From assembly GCA_023143305.1 (NCBI GenBank), contig JAGLHV010000039.1, positions 1-8,596 of the forward strand: a DNA stretch of 8,596 bases, in the 5' to 3' direction. The position numbers were made by a program, and so were the translations under genes. Shown here piece after piece: positions 5,451-8,596 of the stretch (positions within the stretch are counted from its first letter, which is position 1; every line of letters starts with the position of its first letter). Source of the stretch: a bacterium. GTDB taxonomy: Bacteria; CBDUZB01; JAGLHV01. The notes under the pieces were generated by a model. It was not told the DNA's origin, searched no databases, and worked only from the letters and a program-made list of their open reading frames with translations.

Positions 5451-7190
5451 TTATTCTCTCCTCCAACTTGGTGCTGTATTAAAATCCAGAACATCCACCT
5501 GATAAGCACCCAAAGTAGGAAATTTCGGTGGGATTATGCCTTGTTTAAACCTAACATCATAAACATATTGATCTGAATAACCATGTTCAAATGCTCCCGT
5601 AAGACTATTAAAGACTCCATGATAACCCATTTGGTCACCAATTACTCCTCCTAATAAATTCAAATCTCCCCGTAAACCACAACCAAGATAATTTTCTACC
5701 TCAAATATACCCTGCGGAGTCATAATAGAGGCTTGTATTGTAATATCATTAGGAGCAGTAGTTCCAATCAAAATATCATCATTCCATGAAAGGATACCTA
5801 AAACATTAGTTGCAGCTGGATTTCCAAGGGGATCATCTGCATATTGAATATGATTATCAATAGTAATCCCCCCGGTACTAGCAATAGTAACCTGGGAATC
5901 TTGCTGAACCGTACCGGAAAGAGCAGCTACTTCACCGCCGTTACTAAAAATTACCCCATTAGTAGTTCCGGTGTAATTATAAGTATTTGTACCGTCAACA
6001 AACTGAGTACTTCCGGTATTCATATCAAGAGAAACAGTATATGTCGTCCCATTATTATGGTCAATACTATATACTGCCGTATTTCCCAGATTTGCCGTAC
6101 TCATAGTGAAACTATTTACATCCCCCTGAATATAAATACCCCCGGTTACATTAGCTCCATCATTAGGAACATAAACTCCATTAGCATAAGCAGGTATCAC
6201 AGATCCTTCGATTAAACCCAATGCCGTAGTTTGCTGTAGTTGCATTTGAACAAGTGCAGGCATATCAATTATATCTACACCTCTCTGAAACCCTGCGTTA
6301 AATATCGGCCGATCATCACCTGCACTAGCCACTAGATCACCATTATCATAAAAATCCGCATCTAACTGACCCCCGTGAAAAAAATTAGCTGTAGCTGCCG
6401 TACAGGTAACTTCATCATTGAAAGTACCGGAAATACCATTGTTCGCGGGATCACCAAAAAAATTGAGTTCATCGTTAAAATGAACCGGACCGGTAAAATC
6501 ATAACGGGAGGTAAACCAATTATTATTCTGTAAACTGTTACAGAAAAGATTATACCGGGTAAAACTCGGTTTTTGTATTGTTATCTCAAATTCACCACCG
6601 GGGCGAACAGCATTGGGACCAAGCGAATCTATTACCAGAGTAGAAGTTTTATCTGCTTTTGTCTCGTATTTTACTGTACTATTTGTTATTATTCGATATT
6701 TAAAATAAAAATGGGCTATAGGATTATCCGGACCTCCTCCATGCGGATCCCACCCGGAAGCCTGAGTAGTACTAATAACAACCATAGTGCTGTAACTTCC
6801 TGTTTCTAGATTTTCTGAAAAAGTAAGGGTTGCAGAAGTCATTCCAATATTAAATGTATCAGTCGAAGCAGAATTAACCATACAATCTCTAACAAAATTC
6901 ATCGGATTACTTGTATAAGCCTGTATTGCCGCAGAAACATAATTATTTGTATTCAAGTTTTCTTTCAGATCTTCATTTATGCGCTTTTTTAATTCTATCA
7001 ATCCTCTATTAGCTGCCCCTTCAGCAAGTTGATCCGCCTGAGCAGAAACTTTACTTTGTCTTACCACCTTAGTCTCTTGTTTTAAAAAAAACACTAATCC
7101 TATAGCCACCGGAACAAAAACAACAGCTATTAAAAAAACCATAGGTAAAGCTATCCCTTTCTCATTTAAACCCTTTTTTATCCCTAACAT
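5451..7190 (-). CDS. Large PilX-like protein with DUF4900-like ectodomain (X3)
   Basis: A 579-residue exported protein. The N-terminus is pseudopilin-like: leader ending EKG (10-12), hydrophobic helix about 13-36, then a charged amphipathic helix to about 80; mature +5 is Pro/Met rather than Glu, as in PilX/GspK. The rest is a large beta-rich domain. YDFTGPVHFNDELNF (230-244), the RGDLNLLGGVI segment (507-517), and YVYDVRF with PPKFPTLGAYQV near the end match what I remember of DUF4900 proteins. Cysteines at 103, 217, 263 and 504 could form disulfides. It ends SWRRE, parallel to SWREEKI in X1 and X2, although the ectodomain differs. The ribosome site is poor (GGGGG about 11 bases upstream). 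It is controlled by the A20-type GEMM-I leader. Probable pilus-tip or surface subunit, perhaps an adhesin; this is inference. Confidence 0.77.
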   Translation of the reverse strand: MLGIKKGLNEKGIALPMVFLIAVVFVPVAIGLVFFLKQETKVVRQSKVSAQADQLAEGAANRGLIELKKRINEDLKENLNTNNYVSAAIQAYTSNPMNFVRDCMVNSASTDTFNIGMTSATLTFSENLETGSYSTMVVISTTQASGWDPHGGGPDNPIAHFYFKYRIITNSTVKYETKADKTSTLVIDSLGPNAVRPGGEFEITIQKPSFTRYNLFCNSLQNNNWFTSRYDFTGPVHFNDELNFFGDPANNGISGTFNDEVTCTAATANFFHGGQLDADFYDNGDLVASAGDDRPIFNAGFQRGVDIIDMPALVQMQLQQTTALGLIEGSVIPAYANGVYVPNDGANVTGGIYIQGDVNSFTMSTANLGNTAVYSIDHNNGTTYTVSLDMNTGSTQFVDGTNTYNYTGTTNGVIFSNGGEVAALSGTVQQDSQVTIASTGGITIDNHIQYADDPLGNPAATNVLGILSWNDDILIGTTAPNDITIQASIMTPQGIFEVENYLGCGLRGDLNLLGGVIGDQMGYHGVFNSLTGAFEHGYSDQYVYDVRFKQGIIPPKFPTLGAYQVDVLDFNTAPSWRRE

Positions 7191-7228
7191 TTTTTTCTAC
7201 CCCCTCTTTAAAAAAATAACGCATCGAC

Positions 7229-7272
7229 AAAAAAACCGGATTACCAATTTTTTTTAACTTTCGGTAACCCGG
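7229..7272 (-). terminator. Intrinsic terminator overlapping aptamer 3 (leader 3)
   Basis: CCGGGTTACC (7272-7263) pairs over 10 positions (one G-T wobble) with GGTAATCCGG (7245-7236), followed by seven T residues. The 5' arm is the conserved 3' end of the GEMM-I aptamer, including its ligand-pairing C at 7264. Aptamer and terminator therefore cannot both form, so ligand binding should favour read-through. This differs from leaders 1 and 2, which have a separate 5' arm. Confidence 0.88.
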
Positions 7273-7340
7273 CTTTCGCTATTACTTAATAGTGGCCCGT
7301 GGCTTTGCGTCTTCGTTTTACAACGAATTTGCTTTTGTCT
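7261..7340 (-). promoter_or_regulatory. GEMM-I riboswitch aptamer 3, A20 type (candidate 3',3'-cGAMP sensor)
   Basis: P2 is TTCGTT and AACGAA around a GTAA tetraloop (7327-7312), followed by the hallmark GACGCAAAGCCACGGG, a P3 hairpin containing CTATT/AATAG, and GGGTTACCG. The first junction reads AAAAGCAAA, so the base at the Vc2 position-20 equivalent (7333) is A, while positions 21 and 22 remain G and C and pair with C46 and G45. A at position 20 is the known signature of GEMM-Ib riboswitches that recognise 3',3'-cGAMP; dual or c-di-GMP binding is also possible. No convincing P1 5' strand is visible. The aptamer 3' end doubles as the terminator 5' arm. It precedes the 579-residue gene. Being a GEMM-I aptamer is near certain; the ligand is predicted. 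Confidence 0.9.
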
Positions 7341-7382
7341 CTTAAAATTTTAAGGCACTATATCTACTTTCCCTTTACTATA

Positions 7383-7410
7383 AGGATATCACTTTTTTCT
7401 TCTTTGTCAA
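7383..7410 (-). promoter_or_regulatory. Promoter of riboswitch leader 3
   Basis: TTGACA (7410-7405), a 16-base spacer and TATCCT (7388-7383). A TATAGT follows directly but is too far from the -35 box. Transcription would start about 35 bases before the aptamer. Between the PilW-like stop (7494) and this promoter there is only an AT-rich stretch with a weak AAAATAA/TTATTTT hairpin (7477-7494) followed by Ts. Confidence 0.7.
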
Positions 7411-7476
7411 CAGAAAACAGTATTTATTATTATTTACCAAAAAGAAATGTTTCCGTTTTTAAAATCTTTGCGAAAA

Positions 7477-7494
7477 AAAATAAAAAGTTATTTT
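7477..7494 (-). terminator. Weak all-A/T hairpin after PilW-like copy 2
   Basis: AAAATAA (7494-7488) pairs with TTATTTT (7483-7477) around CTTT and runs into further Ts (to 7473). It begins at the last base of the TGA stop. The stem has no G-C pairs, so it may terminate poorly and let transcripts from the V-W pair reach leader 3. Confidence 0.3.
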
Positions 7495-8180
7495 CACTGC
7501 TTTAAATTAGGCGGACTGACTCCCGAGGTTAATGTTATTTCTTCATATCCTGCAGCTGCCTTTTTGTCTCCTGCTCCTTTTTTTACCGTTAAATTAATTT
7601 CGATATAGCGAATATTATATCTATCATTACCAGAAATCGGAAATGTAAAGACATTTCCTGACTCGTCTCTATATTTAAATTCAAGATTTTCCACCCCCAC
7701 TTGCGGCAAAGTAAAATCCATATCAAGAACTCCATACGCAGATACAGAACGTTTTTGAATTTTTTTTCTGGAAGTACCGGAAATAGGCATCATAGAAAAA
7801 GTTACCGTCTCCGTATCTCTATTAACCGACCAGGTAGTAGTATCTTCTTTAAGTCCATCCCCATTTACATCCCTGATTACTGCATTAAAACTAATTCTAT
7901 TCTGCTGGGCTATATTAATTGCCTGTCCAATACCGGGGGGTATGTCTGTTGAAGCTCTATTTCCATAAATATATCCCGCCTGTTTTATATCCTTAACCAT
8001 CTGATCCAGTGCTATTCGGGCATTCTGTTGAACATCCCGCCGCTGATTTGATTTGAACCAGACTTGTTGATTTCTTTTTTGCACCAAACTCCCCATCAAT
8101 ACCACCACAGATAAAATAGCAACACTAATTATTACTTCTAACAAAGTAAAACCTTTTTGTTTTCTGTCTTTCTTTCGCAT
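7494..8180 (-). CDS. PilW/GspJ-like prepilin (copy 2)
   Basis: A 228-residue minor pilin homologous along its length to the protein at 2256-2933. The leader ends KQKG before FTLLE (cleavage after Gly10, +5 Glu15), with a hydrophobic helix to about 33, then RRDVQQNARIALDQMVKDIKQAGYIYGN, nearly the same as copy 1. Residues 104-109 (DVNGDG) at the same position form a dockerin or EF-hand-like calcium loop. Both end GVSPPNL. AGGAG lies six bases before an ATG start, whereas copy 1 uses GTG. It follows the PilV-like gene by 13 bases in the same operon. Its role should be that of a PilW/GspJ subunit in the initiating tip complex; the partner PilX would be the 579-residue protein next to it. Confidence 0.88.
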   Translation of the reverse strand: MRKKDRKQKGFTLLEVIISVAILSVVVLMGSLVQKRNQQVWFKSNQRRDVQQNARIALDQMVKDIKQAGYIYGNRASTDIPPGIGQAINIAQQNRISFNAVIRDVNGDGLKEDTTTWSVNRDTETVTFSMMPISGTSRKKIQKRSVSAYGVLDMDFTLPQVGVENLEFKYRDESGNVFTFPISGNDRYNIRYIEINLTVKKGAGDKKAAAGYEEITLTSGVSPPNLKQ

Positions 8181-8193
8181 TTTTTTCTCCTCT

Positions 8194-8596
8194 TTACGGT
8201 GAAGAAAGTATCGTTTGCAGTGTTACCGCTTTCAATAATGTTTCTGTGGAAGAACCTAACGGCTCTACCCAAACGGTTATGGTCTTATAGCTCGATGTTC
8301 CAATAGGTGTAGTAATTACCCTGTAATGTCTATTAACCTTCATCGTTTTCGCACCTGAAATAAAAGTAATCGGATTATTCGGGTCGGGGTGATTTCCATC
8401 GACAAGAGTAAGCTCTTGATATCCTGTAGTATTATTGAGAAGAGCATCGTCATTGGTATCACCATTTATATACCCGGTCGGCGTAGAAGCTATTCTTTTT
8501 ATGGTTTCAATTAATTCGCGGGTTTGTGCTACCGCAAAGGTTTCCCATCTATCCCGGGTATTAACTCGCATCATCGCTATAAACATAGGCATAAGA
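8194..8596 (-). CDS. PilV/GspI-like prepilin (copy 2), N-terminus beyond window
   Basis: The last 133 codons of a minor pilin are visible. The frame is open to the window edge: the codon before the first in-frame ATG (8592) is Leu, and LMPMFIAMMRVNTRDRW aligns with LIPVLSMVMKGNVRDRW inside the membrane helix of the PilV-like protein at 2946-3440, so that ATG is not the true start. The prepilin leader and first half of the helix are missing. Shared with copy 1 are IASTPTGY, GDTNDD, a PDPxNPI segment, and SSYKT near the end. It is translated just ahead of the PilW-like gene (13-base gap). The GDTND stretch may be a degenerate calcium loop. Confidence 0.85.
   Translation of the reverse strand, partial: LMPMFIAMMRVNTRDRWETFAVAQTRELIETIKRIASTPTGYINGDTNDDALLNNTTGYQELTLVDGNHPDPNNPITFISGAKTMKVNRHYRVITTPIGTSSYKTITVWVEPLGSSTETLLKAVTLQTILSSP

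Noticed and set aside
5844..6809. Plus-strand reading frames at 5844-6215 and 6573-6809
   Set aside because: Both are antisense within the 579-residue gene, whose frame is supported by a prepilin N-terminus and family-like motifs.
1441..7345. The three similar leaders as simple repeats or mobile elements
   Set aside because: The similarity is confined to conserved aptamer junctions and terminators, with helices that differ in sequence but keep pairing. That is the pattern of RNA structure, not of copied DNA elements.
7299..7505. Plus-strand reading frame of 68 codons
   Set aside because: It covers aptamer 3 and its promoter on the opposite strand; the conserved RNA element accounts for the sequence.
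7701..7952. Plus-strand reading frame of 83 codons
   Set aside because: It is antisense inside the PilW-like copy 2, which is conserved with copy 1 along its length.
8590..8592. ATG at 8592 as start of PilV-like copy 2
   Set aside because: Alignment with copy 1 places it in the membrane helix, and the frame is open to the window edge; the true start is outside.

Overview
This AT-rich bacterial window carries a type IV pilus-like minor-pilin (pseudopilin) locus with every gene on the minus strand, so it reads from 8596 down to 1. The lineage cannot be fixed from the window. GEMM-I (cyclic-dinucleotide) riboswitches, PilV/PilW/PilX-type prepilins, a HAMP protein and a PilZ protein fit an anaerobic, probably diderm, low-GC bacterium; this is inference. 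No pilus motor, platform, secretin, prepilin peptidase or major pilin is present.

Layout in reading order. (1) A PilV/GspI-like prepilin, cut by the right edge, and a PilW/GspJ-like prepilin. (2) A 303-base leader (7191-7493) with a promoter, a GEMM-I aptamer and an overlapping intrinsic terminator, then a 579-residue PilX-like protein with a DUF4900-like ectodomain and a 101-residue small membrane protein. An imperfect inverted repeat (5031-5091) closes this block. (3) A second promoter, GEMM-I aptamer and terminator (4757-4971), then a 357-residue PilX/DUF7305-like protein. (4) A plain sigma70-type promoter without a riboswitch, then a PilV-like, PilW-like and HAMP-only protein operon. (5) A third promoter, GEMM-I aptamer and terminator (1422-1647), then a 361-residue paralogue of the PilX-like protein. 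(6) A separate promoter and the first 42 codons of a PilZ protein, cut by the left edge.

The locus looks like a duplicated V-W-X cassette in which each of the three PilX-like genes has its own second-messenger-sensing leader, while the second V-W-HAMP operon has an ordinary promoter. PilX/GspK-like subunits lack Glu5 and are thought to sit at the pilus tip, so the switches would tune which tip protein is made.

The most notable point is in aptamer details. Two aptamers keep the G at the ligand-contacting position (Vc2 position 20) typical of c-di-GMP sensors. The third, ahead of the 579-residue protein, has A there, the signature of the GEMM-Ib class that senses 3',3'-cGAMP. That same leader has its terminator 5' arm inside the aptamer's 3' end, an ON-switch layout. 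The other two have a separate terminator and plausible antiterminator pairing with the aptamer, an OFF-switch layout. The locus may therefore exchange tip subunits in response to two different cyclic dinucleotides. Ligand identity and switching direction are predictions.
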